From Earliella scabrosa (lineage: Eukaryota; Basidiomycota; Agaricomycetes; Polyporales; Polyporaceae), in assembly GCA_022605405.1 (NCBI GenBank), contig JABYQQ010000006.1, positions 2,418,001 through 2,482,000 on the forward strand: 64,000 nt of DNA. The letters are read 5' to 3'. A model generated the notes under the pieces. That model did not search any database. It saw only the letters and a program-made list of their open reading frames with translations, and had not been told where the DNA came from. Position 1 is the first letter of the stretch. Every line of letters starts with the position of its first letter. The translations under genes and the position numbers were made by a program. This document shows positions 1-11,374 of this stretch, piece after piece.

Positions 1-275
1 CTGATCGCGCAGATCAAGGTGAGCGCCGAGGGGTTTGAGGGCGCGCACGTAATGATGACTCACTGGGGGGTGTAGGAACCCGATGGGTCGACGGACGGAG
101 TGGACAAGTTCCCAGGTAAGGCTCGCCGCGGTTCGCTCAGGGAGGGTGCGGACATCCGTGCTTGCGAATGCGGATGCGGCGGTCTGTCTTCGCGAGAGAA
201 AGCCCGCAGGACAGCATTCGAACGAGGCTGCCCTCGTGAGCAGAGAGACACTCACCGACGATGTATAGCGGATCC
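1..275 (+). pseudogene. Broken partial copy of the SDS23-like CBS-domain gene
   Basis: The first bases match the end of exon 6, intron 6, the 40-nt exon 7 and part of intron 7 of the intact gene at 11.4-13.5 kb. Positions 1-18 correspond to the exon end, 19-75 to the intron, and 76-115 to exon 7, which keeps its frame and its length; a GT donor follows at 116. The start of exon 8 is recognisable only as tgtatagcg at 262-270, without an AG acceptor, and homology is then lost. The window edge cuts the left side, so more of the copy may lie outside. It reads as a truncated duplicate, not a working gene. Confidence 0.75.
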
Positions 276-3200
276 GGGAGTCGTCTGCCTCCGATGAGCA
301 TGGTGTCCGAGTCGGACGGCGGCGAGCATGCTGATGAGCGAGCGGAGATAGGTGCCTGCGAGAAGGGAAGTCGAGGAGAGGGGCAAGGAGAGAGTCGAAG
401 AGAGGCTGAACTGGCGGGAGACGTGGCCGGGCGGTGCGCGGCTAGGGTAAGCGACAGAGACGAAGGCGCAAGATCTCCCGGATCGATCATTTGCCTTAGG
501 GCACTCTGAGGGAGCTATAGGGAGTACGAGGGACTATAGTAAGTACGAAGAGCACTGGGCACTCTGAAGGAGCTATAGTGAGTACGGACGTGTCTTCTGC
601 ACTCTGAGGGGGGTGCAACTCTGTCTCCTGTATGGTATGCCCTAAGAATTGCATGCACGGCCGAGAGACAGCGTGGACGACCAAGTCAGCCGTCGGGAGA
701 GCCTCATAGACACGTCCATACCGGTCTGTGTGGAGGAGACGAGCCGTTCGAGACTGTGGTTATGAAGTGCCTTGACTTGAGGAGCCTGCAGCGGCGTCGG
801 ACTTGAATGCAGCGGGTAATTTGTATTGTAGAGCTTCAAATAGTGATGGGAGAACGACGATATACAATAAACCAGGCTCTACACGCGAGTGAACAGGTAC
901 GAGTAAGTCTGCTAGAGCCAAGTACTATGTAAGCGAAATCCGACGTTCCGAGTCTCCGGTACCGCGAGCGCCTATGACGCCATTGCCGGTTCTCCCCCAC
1001 CGACGCGTCTTGTCTCCTGCCACAATCTCGCTGGCGACACTCTACACTCGCGCACACTCGCTACCTGGCTACCGGCATACACCCCCGACGCTGTCCGACG
1101 CTTGAGACCCGGCGACACGCCGACGCACTGCGAGCTTGAGCGGGAACAGGTCTGTTGGTGGGATGTCAGCGACGGGATGACACGGCGAGAGGTGCACGGA
1201 CGCACAGCAGACTTAGGTGGGTCTTCGACATCCCTCCCCACAAGAACGACAGTCCGGTTGGGTTTTCGACCGTGCGTACTCGGGACTGGCATTCACTTGA
1301 CGTGCGACGACATCCAGTGCCCAGGAGATGGTCCCGTGATCTGCGTGGACAGAGCGACGCACCTGCAGACACCAACAGCGAGAACATGCGGTACCCAAGG
1401 TGAGTCTCTGCAAGACTCTTCGCGCTTCTGAGGTAGACTTGGGACGGCTGCGCGGAAGCGCTGCGCATGGACGGTCGACCCCTCGCCTGTGCATGCTACT
1501 GCAGCCGCGGGCTGCGTGCTGGGTCCGAGTCAGTGCATGCGACAAGGACGGAGCGTGAAGGTAAGTCCACCCACCATGCGTAAGAATCCGGTACGTACAT
1601 CCAATGGCGAGAACCGGTCGCAGTCATCCCAGACGATGCCGGGTGATGACGCGAGGGTCCCGGGATGAGAGCTGAGTAGGACTCTGCCGCTTCAACGCCC
1701 GCAAGCGAACCGAGTCGTCCGGGGGCCTGTGTGTAGTCGTCCGGGAGTGCGATCGCCGCTCTGGGGCACCCATGCGAGTGCATGCGAGCGTGGGGGTCTG
1801 GGAGGGTCCAACAATGCACGCAAGAGTCGCACTCTCGCGTGTTCCGGGAGCCTGTGTGATACCGTTCAAGGGGGACCGCTGTGTGCTGCGTGTGCACGGC
1901 GATCTGTCAACTGGGAGCATATCTTGAGTACTGAACCTTGAGATGCAGATATGTGTGGCGTACTCACGTTGTATGCCGGATCCTACCTGACGCTTGACTT
2001 GATGAGCTGGTCAGCGAGGTGCGGGTTGTTGGGAATCGTCCAGACCGGCCGGGACGCAGCCATGCGCACACAATCTAGCAGAGTCTTGTGATGCGTGTGG
2101 CGGTCTTGCGAGGTACGTCCGAGAGATGACGGTGCGCGGTGCGCGAGGTGAGTACAAGAGCACGGTTGTTCCATGCTGTGGACATCGTTGCACAGCTATG
2201 CGGTCGGGGGTGCGCACCCAGGCGTCTGGGAGCAGAGACCGGTCGTGCAGAGTGTGCTGAGCACAACGTCCGGGAGCCCAGTTTCTCGGGAGGTTTCCAG
2301 GATGCAGACGCCAGCGGGATGGAGAGATCGTGCGAGGTACCGCCGCAAGGCGAGGAGTGATACTCACTAGAACTAACCAGCACGACCGCGGCAGCCTGTT
2401 AAGCCGTCGCAGCCGCTGCTGCAGATGACGACCAGATCACGGCGTCCGGGAGATGTCGACGGTCTGCACGGGAGGAAAGAATACCTGCTCGAGAACCTCT
2501 GGAGCGGTGCATATGCACTACCTCCTGGACGTCCTTCCATGCGCGCATACGTAGCTCATACATGTTGCCTGCAGAGTCTTGTTACCACGCTGCGCTGGCA
2601 TGCAGTGCGTTGCGACTGTTGCAAGGGCGCACAGTACCTGTAGATACAGGATTAACCCCATAACAGGAAAGTGTCAAATATACTCATTCACTCACAAGGT
2701 TGTGGGTTAAAACGTCGGCAACAAGGCAGGCAAGCAAGGAAGCAGGACCGGAAGGCGCAATGACCGTTGCAGGTTTTGGACATCGAGGCGGAAGACAAGG
2801 AGGGAGGATTGGAGTACAATGCCTGGAATTTGCACTACAGACAGTGCGCATAGACGTACCTTCACACCCGGCAAGCAACCTGACCACGTCTGTGAAGGGT
2901 TGCTTACCGAACTGCAGTCCAGATCATTAGCGGCTATTCATCCGTTCCCAGTTGGATCTCAGGGTCGCGTTCTTGACGAGAGATGCATGCTGGGATAGCG
3001 AAGTGTGCGGCAGGAATTCCGTTGTCCACTTCTGTGTTCTTGCATGCGTCCATCCTCAATGTGTGTCGCACATGTTCTAGTACTTCTTCCGCTGTGCGCA
3101 CACAATATGAGATCCAATTGATGAGGATCGTTTGAAAGAATCACGTCTCGAGCCGAGAGACGCTTAGGGTGAATTGATCCGTCAATTAACCTTTGCACAC

Positions 3201-3314
3201 AAGAGTCGATAATTGGATGAGTATGACTAACGATACCAAGAGATTACGTGCGTGTAGAATATGGAACGAGCATGCAGTTATCATAGACACAAGCAGGTAT
3301 AGAAATATGTCTGG
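276..3314. other. Intergenic, no supported gene
   Basis: No reading frame here shows domain-like sequence or a consistent exon chain. Around 500-620 a short unit containing gcactctga...ggagctatag...agtacg recurs two to three times, suggesting degraded repeat DNA. Nothing else was recognised. Confidence 0.5.
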
Positions 3315-4167
3315 TCAATCCCACTCTACGATGGGGTCATACGGGTCCTCCATGCCGCGCGGAGGGCCGTCCAACTCCTCAGGAACCTCCTTCGCGCTCT
3401 TCGGCCCATCCCGCTTGTAGCGGCGGCAAGCACGGCGCCCAATGTTGCGGTTCTCAAAGCGTGGAGCGGGAGGAACGGGCGCCGCGCCAGGACACACAAT
3501 CCGCTTGCCAAACCTCCGCACTGCGCGCAGTTCATCAGCCGTAGCGTCCGCAAAATAGATCTTGCCAGACTCGAGAAGCTTGAGAAGCTGCTCGAGCTGC
3601 CAAGTCTTGATCCTCTTGTCGCTGAGATTGACGAACGGGATTGCCGTCGACCACCCGCGAAGAACCTTGGGCTCAGCACGGTCGATGAACGTGTCGTAGA
3701 ACCCGTCGACGGTGTACTCCATCTTCGCCGTAGGGTTCTTGAGCTCGGAAGCTGCAGGGAAAAGATAAGACGTGCGAAGCAGAAGTCCTGTTGCAGAGAT
3801 ACATACCAGCCAAGCGGTTCAGACCACGACGGATCTTGCCCCGTGTGTCGCTGTGAGCGGTCGCGTAAAGCTGGTCCTCGCGCTCGTCGGTCCGGGCTAT
3901 CGGCAGAGATGGAAGCGCATTCTTCGACAACACCGCATCCGGGACGAACTGGAGCTTCCCTCGACGGACCTCCGTGTAGGTAATATGCAGAGGAGATGGC
4001 AAGAGCTGACCGCGACGGTGGGGCTGCGCGAGAGCATGACGAGGGGAGTGAGCGGGGTGGGAGCATGCTTTCGTGGTGGTCTGCGCCGCAGACTGCGTGT
4101 GCTCGGGACCGAGGTTTAGCGGAGTGACATTGGGTCGACGAAGATGGGACAGGCGAGTGGACACCAT
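3315..4167 (-). CDS. Conserved-looking hypothetical protein, two exons
   Basis: Exon 1 is 4167-3807 and exon 2 is 3751-3315, separated by a 55-nt intron with a GTATGT donor and a CCCTGCAG acceptor. The phases fit (1 to 1), giving 265 residues. The N-terminal third is Ser/Thr/His/Pro-rich and may be disordered or a targeting segment. The second exon looks folded: a tryptophan-containing segment (RGWSTAIPFVNLSDKRIKTW), a leucine-rich helix (QLEQLLKLLESG), then a basic region and an acidic C-terminus. I do not recognise the family. The exon fit, the frame without stops and the non-random composition support a real gene. It stands alone in a gene-poor stretch. Confidence 0.65.
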
Positions 4168-7100
4168 GGCGTGCAGCGTGCAGCTCGTCGTCGTGCATGT
4201 CGCCCTATTTTATAACTCGAGGATCTGCTATTCCTCGCCGGTCTGTCACGTCTACTCGACGACTTCACCGCCCTTCGCTTGAGATTCCTGCAAAACATCG
4301 CGGTCAATTATCGTTTCATTCTGGCGATGTTCGCGACCGTGCCCCGGTTGTCCTAACTGCTAAGAAGCCAGAAGCTGGTCATAAGATCTCGCAAGCGTAC
4401 GTCGCAGAAATCGGAAGACTATCAAGATTGTCGCGTCCTTTGTCAGCGCAAGCCGGTCATCTCCTCGCAGGTAGCTCTGTGTGGACTACGAGCACGTTCT
4501 GCTTGACAGAGCGCCAGGGAGTCAATGGTGCACATGTACGCAAGAACAACAAGCTCCGACAGCTCTGCGTTCATCGAGCCATCCAAGATACAGACTACAG
4601 TATGCAATTTCCGGTGCACCCACAACTCTCATTCATGAAGTCGGGCAGTGGGAACAATAGTCGCCCTTTCTCGGGACACATCCAATCTCGCCAGAATCAT
4701 GGTAGCGAGCGGACCGAGTCCGGGTGTTCTAGAATCCTGCTAGGGTCTAGTCAATGTCCGGCCTGAGCTCGGAGGATGCTCCTGGCCAACGCATGTCACT
4801 GTCTGCTCCAGCAGAACAGTGAGCAGGATGCATTCTGAGCGGCAGCCGACCAGTCGCGCTCGAAGAGCTGACCTGTGTGACAGTCACGGTGGTCTGCTCA
4901 GCAAGCATAGCAAAGCAAAGCAAAGGGCCAGACCACGGTCGAGATTCGAGAAACTCGGCTGTCTGGCGTCCCAAGCAACCACCACAACGCTGCGTTTGCG
5001 CACTGCGATGCGCACAAGCAGTACGCAATCCCGGCACACACATTAAGGGTTCTCGCACCGCCCGCGAAGCGGATAGACGCATCTGTAATCCAGCTCGAAT
5101 CTCCGCGTAGTGTGAGCAATGTTTCAGGCTGCATAAGCGAACCTGACGTATTGTGCTTTCGCACAGAGTTTGGTACCACCGCAGCTCAGCCCGCCGTGCA
5201 GGAACCCGGCGGGGTTGTCCCGCAGTGCTCGTGCACTGCTCCCAGACTCTCTTTACAGCATTGGAAAGGACAGTCTACGGGCTATCACCTTCGATGGGAT
5301 GCGCGGCCGACAATGCGGGGACGAGTGACGAGGAGCGGACGGCTCGACTGTGCCGCGATATTCGCGTACGCACTGCGGAGCGCGATATCAAGCAGGCACC
5401 CGTCTAACATGCGGGTCCACTTGGAATATATTGGGATGACGTTCATGCAGTCTGCGCGCGCACGCGAATGGACTCGGATGCATAGCGGATAAACACGGAC
5501 TGCAAGATATCTGATACCGTTGCGCGATGACGCACAGAGGTCTGGTTGGGTCCTTACAGCTGCTACAGCTGCTGAATGTGTCGCACTTGCGACTCTGCAG
5601 GTCCTATGTACTGCAGCTCGTTACCGGGACACATGTGTTGCAGCCCTGAGCCGTCCACTCCCATGCGCAAGTCCCCTCGTCCGCTCGTGTGTTCAGTCCC
5701 GGACAGTCGTGCATCGTCCGGGACGTGCACCTGAATCGGTCTCGAATCTCTCGTGTCCGTCCTACGCGTAACGCAGAGGCGATCCGAAAGACGGGCCCGA
5801 GAGGATGGGATTCATGAGCGGGCGGAGAGTCGGGAGGATAGATCTTAAGCGTGCGGAGAGTCGACTTGACGGACGTTCGCTCCGCACGCCGCCCAATTTC
5901 GCTTCGCAACTCGTCCGCCAGCAGACGAAGATGCGGTGTGAAATATCCCTCGTACATCCGTCCTCGGATCCGGATCCACGAGAAATGAGAATGGGCATGA
6001 AACGAGGTGCTCACCGAATGACGCACAAGTCCTACGTCTGCGCACTCGCGCCGATCGTTTCAGGGCTCACGCTCGCTCGGGAGTCGGGACCGTGTGCAAG
6101 CGCAGGACTTGGGAGCAGGTCGTCCGTCAGTAGGGTATAGCATTATCGTACACAACGCAGAGTCGTCCGTACGTTGCTGAGGCCCGCTGAATTGACAAAG
6201 GGTGAGGCATACAACTGCAGACGTGCAGAGACGTCGAACTCGACGCCGACTTGCGGACGCCTGCGCGCGCACACGCGGTGACATCCCATGTTCGCCTCGC
6301 CAAATGTCCTGTCCCGAGCGTGCGCACGTACGGTTCGGTTCGTTCCAGCCGTGCGACGCTCGGCGCATCGCGTTCCATCCCTGCGGAAGAGGTCCTGGAC
6401 GTCATTCGGATGGGCCCGCCAGTTCAGCACGAGAATCGCACCCGAGTCTGCAGCCGTCCGTCTCCCGCCTCATCTCATTCCGCGCGAGACGTTCCGCCAC
6501 TCCGAGCCTGGACTGTACGCTCGCATCGGCGGAGTTTCTGGCGTGTCGTTCGGATGAAGTCGCCAGCCAAGCCCGCCCGAGTATTGAGTGGCTGCGTGCT
6601 TGAGCCTCGGTATTGCGCCCGCGCGAGCAGCCATGCTCGCGTCTGCACTTGTCCATGTCCAGCCCAGATCGTGCTGCAACGCCGCACGCTCTCGGGCTGT
6701 CGAAACTCGGGACTCGAAGCTCACGAAGGGGCTGGGGCACGGCTTGCGTCTTGGGTCATCGCGGAACCGTGCGCAGGCGGAGGGCAGTCGGACAACTCGT
6801 CGCAGCGCCGTCTGTATGTCGAGGTTTGAATTGAGGATGGGTATCGAGTGTCGACGGGACATGCATACAGGTCAACTGAAGCACAGCGTCCCGGCATCCC
6901 GTCGTTTCCCAGTCACCGTCCCGAGCTCTCGATGCCTCCTCGCCGCCTTCAAGTTCTGCTCCGAGTCGCGCAGGACCGCTCCCGCACGGCTTCGACTCGA
7001 GGGTCCGAGTCGATTCGTGCACTGCGCTCGCCAACATCGCGGATGCGCGGACATCTCGTCCTCGTCTTCGTCCCGGGCTGACTAGTGACTCCCAGCGAGC

Positions 7101-9555
7101 TCATGCACACACGCTCAGCGTCGTCGGCCGCGTCGGAGCGTCAGCGCGTCCCAATTGCCCGCACTTGCCAACCGTCCCGTGCAGGTCCTCGATCCATGCA
7201 AGAACGCATCACGCGCGGGCGTGCGGAGCCGTCGACCGCGCGGCGTCGCCGAGCGCGTCCCATGCTCGTGAGTCGTCTCGCCAAACGTCCCGACCCTTTG
7301 CTCCGATCGTGCGAGGTGCGCACGGTCGGCACTGGCTGTGCACGTCCGTCCCATGCGACAGAGCCGCAGGACGTCATTCGGATGAGCGGACGAGAGCGGA
7401 CGAGCGCAGCCCGAGCGGCGAGGACAGTCGTAGTCGTTTTGAAAATTGAGGTCCGTGCATGTCCGCCTCTCGCCTCCCGTGCCTAGCGAGGATGTTTCGC
7501 CGCTCTACGTCTGGGCACAGCGCTCGCATGTGCGGTCTTGCTTGCGTTTGGATTCTGAAGCGGCGGACGTCATTCGGACGAGCTCGCCCGCCGCCCGAGT
7601 GTGAGTTCATGGCCGTCCAACTGGCGTCCGTGCTTGCGTCTCCTGCCGCTCCGAGTCCTCAGGCCAGACTGTGCAGCGATGTCGACCGCTCCCGAGCACG
7701 TCCAAGCTCGAGATACAGCGGGGGACATCACGTCCCGCCCGGCTTCGCAGAGCGTAGCAGCCGCACTCGTGTTCGTGCGTACAAGACCGCGAAGGGAGCT
7801 CGAGCCTCGAGTGCCGAGGCCCGAGTGAGCGCGGACGTGCAGCCCGATATTGAGCGTGTGCACGCGGAGCGGAAGAACCGTCGAGGCGAGCCTACTGCAT
7901 AGTGAGCGGGGTTAGCGCAGAACGCGTCCCGCATGCAATCCAGGCTGAAACGCACCGAGGCACGAAGCGAGACGCGCCGGAGGGCAATTGACGGAGCGCG
8001 GTCGGTGCAGCCGAAATGAGGGTGCGGGTAACCGGTGTGGTTCGCATCAGCGGGGTGGTCCGTGCGCAGGCGGAGGGTGTATATGTCTAAGATGCACGGG
8101 TGACGGAGGGCGGATGCTCTGTCTTTCGTGAGCGAGTCTCCGTCCGCGTACGCATGCTCCCGTCTCTTCTCGTCCCCGTGTCGCGCTGTCTTCTGGCCCG
8201 TCCGTGTGGCGATCGTCCGCGGACGCGATCGCTGTTCGCCGGCCCCGTCGAGGCGATGCAGGTGAGTTGTGCGTGTTGTGGGATACACCGCCCGCGACGA
8301 TGCTGATTTCGTCGTGCAGGGCGTCGAGTACGCACAGCCGGGGCTATGACCGGCCTCCCATTGGTCTGGTAGAGGCATCGGGGTGTCCTAGCATGAGCGT
8401 GAGTGCTAGTGCTGGCAGATCGAGGATGCACGCCTACGTTCGCAGTGCATTTGACGTCCCGGACAGAGTGGGCAGCTCGCTCTTCGGGCTCCTGCGAATG
8501 CGGTGAGTGCCAGATTCGTGGGATGCGAGAACTGGACGCGTGCTTACGGTGGACAAACAGCGCTCTTTCCGCTTCCAGCGAGTTCCAGCCGGTCGTGAGC
8601 CTTCCAGCCCCTCTTTGTGTGTCGTGTCTTGATCCCGCGTTAGTGCGGGGACGCCGTAGATCGTCGCGTCCGCTCGCGCCCCTCGCGTCCCATCGCATGC
8701 CAGAGCAAACATGCAGGTGAGTAGAATTTCTCCCTAGCTAGCGCCATCTGCAGCGAGTTGACGCTGCGTGTTGCAGACGACGTGCGCAAGGTCCTGAGCA
8801 CGACGGGTTCCCGAGGAGACAGGTGCGGGTCTAGGAGAAGGCGCGCGTCGCGGAGAGCTTGTGAGTACTTGTGAGCGCGACATTGGGAAGGGCACTGACC
8901 TGGAGGAGTGCAGGATAGCGTTGTCCGAGGTGCGCCGGGCGATTTGAACGAGATGCGCTGCAGGCGACGAACACGGCGGTCGACGGACGAAGCGGATGGG
9001 ACGACGTCAGTGCCGGCCCGCGGGCGCTCCGTGTACTGTGAGTACGCGTCGCTGTCTGCAGAGGGAGGGGAACGTACCAGACGAATGCGTTGCGAATGCG
9101 CACCTCTGCGTGAGCAAGAGGACTGCGCATGCGATGCGGCGGATGCGCGCGCAAAGCGACGGGTGGCCGACAAAGCGGGACGGAGGAAGACGCAGACAGG
9201 GGAAGGGCAGCCTGCGAGGGAGGCGGGACGGCGCAGGAGGGGCGACAGAGGAGGTGCAGCAGAGCGGACAGCTTGCAGAGGACGCAGCGGGCATGTACAC
9301 AGGCAGGGGCGGGCTCGAGAGATGGAGCAGCGGGCTGTATGCGGAGGCTGGGCGCTGTATGCGTGTCGAACGGAAGGGAGATGGCGCATGGCCGCAGACG
9401 AGGCATCGTGGGTGGAGCAGGGCCGTGTGCAGTGCAGTTGCAGGCGAGAGAGAGCGTCGAGCGCAGCTCTAGCACGGCACTCGAGAGGCGACGTCGACGT
9501 CGCCCGCACCAGCCTCCGACTCAGCGAGGGCGTCGCGTCGCAGATCGTCGACGCG
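4168..9555. other. Gene-poor region with degraded repeats
   Basis: No convincing gene. Between about 6.0 and 8.1 kb nearly every frame on both strands is open because stop-containing words are rare, so long open frames mean little here. A 14-base word, ggacgtcattcgga, occurs at 6397, 7369 and 7565, with a near copy close to 6548. The word cgtgcgcaggcggaggg occurs near 6770 and again near 8061. This suggests a decayed repeat cluster. Confidence 0.5.
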
Positions 9556-9657
9556 AAGCCTCATAAACGCTCCTGTCTCTTCCTCGCACCTTATCACAAT
9601 TCCAACTCTCTTTCCCCGTCCACCATCTCCCGCTCTCCCACGCTCTCCCCGCGCGCA
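9556..9657 (+). promoter_or_regulatory. Core promoter and pyrimidine-rich leader of the perilipin-like gene
   Basis: A TATA-like cctcataaacg near 9560 is followed by about 80 nt of strongly pyrimidine-rich sequence ending at gcgcgcaATGG. Such CT-rich leaders are common in well-expressed filamentous fungal genes. No transcript start can be proven from sequence. Confidence 0.4.
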
Positions 9658-10825
9658 ATGGCCACGCAGACGCAGACCGAGCAGCCCGCCCAGAGCACGC
9701 CAGAGTTCACCATCTTCTCCCGCGTCGGCTCCATCCCCCTCGTCGCGGAGTCCCTCAGCACCATCAACAGCACCCTCCTCAGCAACACCTACACCCATTC
9801 GCCGTACCTGACCGCCGCGGAGCTCTCGAAGAAGGCCCTCACCTACACCGAGCCAATCCAGAAGCGTCTCGCACCCATCCTCACCCGCGCCGACGACCTC
9901 GCCAACAAGGGCCTCGACGCCGTCGAGGCGCGTCTTCCCTACCCGTTCCACGCGACGTCGCAGGACGTGATCAAGGACCTCAAGGGTCGCAGCGACGCGG
10001 CCAAGGACGTCGCGACGAAGACCATCGACGAGAAGGTCCGGACGCCAGCGTTGAACGTCGCGCAGGGGATTGACCAGGTACGTACTCACACGCATCCCGC
10101 TTCCTAACTTCAAATTTTCCACGTGAACACTGATGACGTCGTCTGCAGAGGTTCGCGCCTATCGTCGACTACTTCGCGGTCGCCGTCAAGCAGCTCCAGC
10201 CGAACGGCACCGCCGATAAGCCCTCCGAAGCCCCGGAGGCAAAGTACCAGTACCAGCGCGCATACTACCTCTCCAAGGAGCTCCGCGACCAGATCCTCAC
10301 CTACTCGACCGAGCAAGTCAACCAGATCAAGACCCAGAACGTCGTCATCCAGCGGGCGTCCGCAACCGCCCAGTCTCTCTCCGACCTCGCCTCCACGAGC
10401 TACGGCGCGGCCCAATCTCGGGTACACGCCCTCAGCGACACCATGCTCTCTGAGCTCCACAAGGTCCAGGTAAGTCTCGGCCCGGCGTGAGATTGCTCGT
10501 CAAGTTCTCACCGCATTGTTTCCAGGCCTCGACCGCCGCGCTCCCCGGCACCCTCCAGTCCGCTTTCCAGGACATCTCGGTCAACCTGACGTCGACGATT
10601 AACGATCTGTCCGGCATCATGAAGTCGCCCGACCCGCTCCCCGAGAAGGCGACCAAGGTGCGCGAGACGGTGCAGGAGCGTGTCCAGCCCATCCTCGACA
10701 CCGCCTCCGCGCGCGTGCAGGAGATCCTCGCCGCGCTCAAGGCGCGTGTTTCAGAGGAGAAGCCGACCCAGAGCGCAACCACTACGAACGGCGTCACGAC
10801 TGTGAACGGCAATGGGCACGCATAA
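9658..10825 (+). CDS. Perilipin-like lipid-droplet protein
   Basis: Three exons, 9658-10077, 10149-10469 and 10526-10825, all joined in phase 0, give 346 residues. The protein is rich in Ala, Thr, Lys and Ser and made of amphipathic repeats: an N-terminal FTIFSRVGSIPLVAESL-type segment, then SKKALTYTEPIQKRL and NKGLDAVEARLPYPF. That order and composition match fungal perilipins, which coat lipid droplets and limit lipolysis. There is no signal peptide or long membrane segment. ATG 9658 is chosen because it follows the pyrimidine-rich leader and starts the conserved part; the same frame stays open upstream to 8908, but that stretch is Arg-rich and unlike a protein. Introns are 71 and 56 nt. 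Confidence 0.8.
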
Positions 10826-11374
10826 GCAGGGCCTCGTCAGCTGTTCCTTGTCCTTTCCCCCGTCCTCCACTCCACCTCGTTCCCTCGTCCTCCGCCGCCC
10901 GATGATAGACCATGTTACCCTAGTTTTCTCCGCTGTTCGTTCTCAAAAGCCATAGACAGTCGTTCGTTACCGTAGACCATCTGTATATTAGTCACGTCTG
11001 TATTCCTTTACGTGGGCATGTTGGACGTTTACTAGTATGTATACCTTCTCCCGCCGTCTTGAGAGTGCCGAGGGACCCAGGCGATCGGGAGCAGTCCGTC
11101 GAGTACGAGACGGTGACGTCACGATCAGGTGAATCTTATCTTATCTCTGCGCTCTTTTACGTTTCTCTGCCACCCGCGAATGGCACCGACGGGGCTCTCC
11201 TCCTCGCCTCGCCTCGCATGTAAACCCCTCGCGCCTGCCTGCTGTTCACTCTATCCTCTCTTTTCTTCTCCTCGCGACACAGATACGTTTGCGCACCAAT
11301 ACGGCCAGGGACGCGTCGGAGCCAAGGACAAAGAACGCCTCACGTCGGGCTAGGCCTCACGGAGCATAAACACG
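10826..11374. other. Intergenic between perilipin-like and SDS23-like genes
   Basis: AT-richer 3' flank of the perilipin-like gene followed by the upstream region of the next gene on the same strand. No further feature was recognised. Confidence 0.5.

Noticed and set aside
4197..4766. 189-residue open frame on the plus strand
   Set aside because: No domain-like pattern, mixed composition, and overlaps the promoter side of the gene at 3.3-4.2 kb.
6143..7902. Many 100-190 residue frames on both strands
   Set aside because: Mutually overlapping in up to six frames with Arg/Ser-rich content; a consequence of few stop codons.
8908..9657. In-frame extension of the perilipin-like gene back to 8908
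   Set aside because: The stretch is Arg/Gly/Ala-rich low-quality sequence in a GC-rich region where most frames are open, and the TATA-like and CT-rich leader lie inside it.
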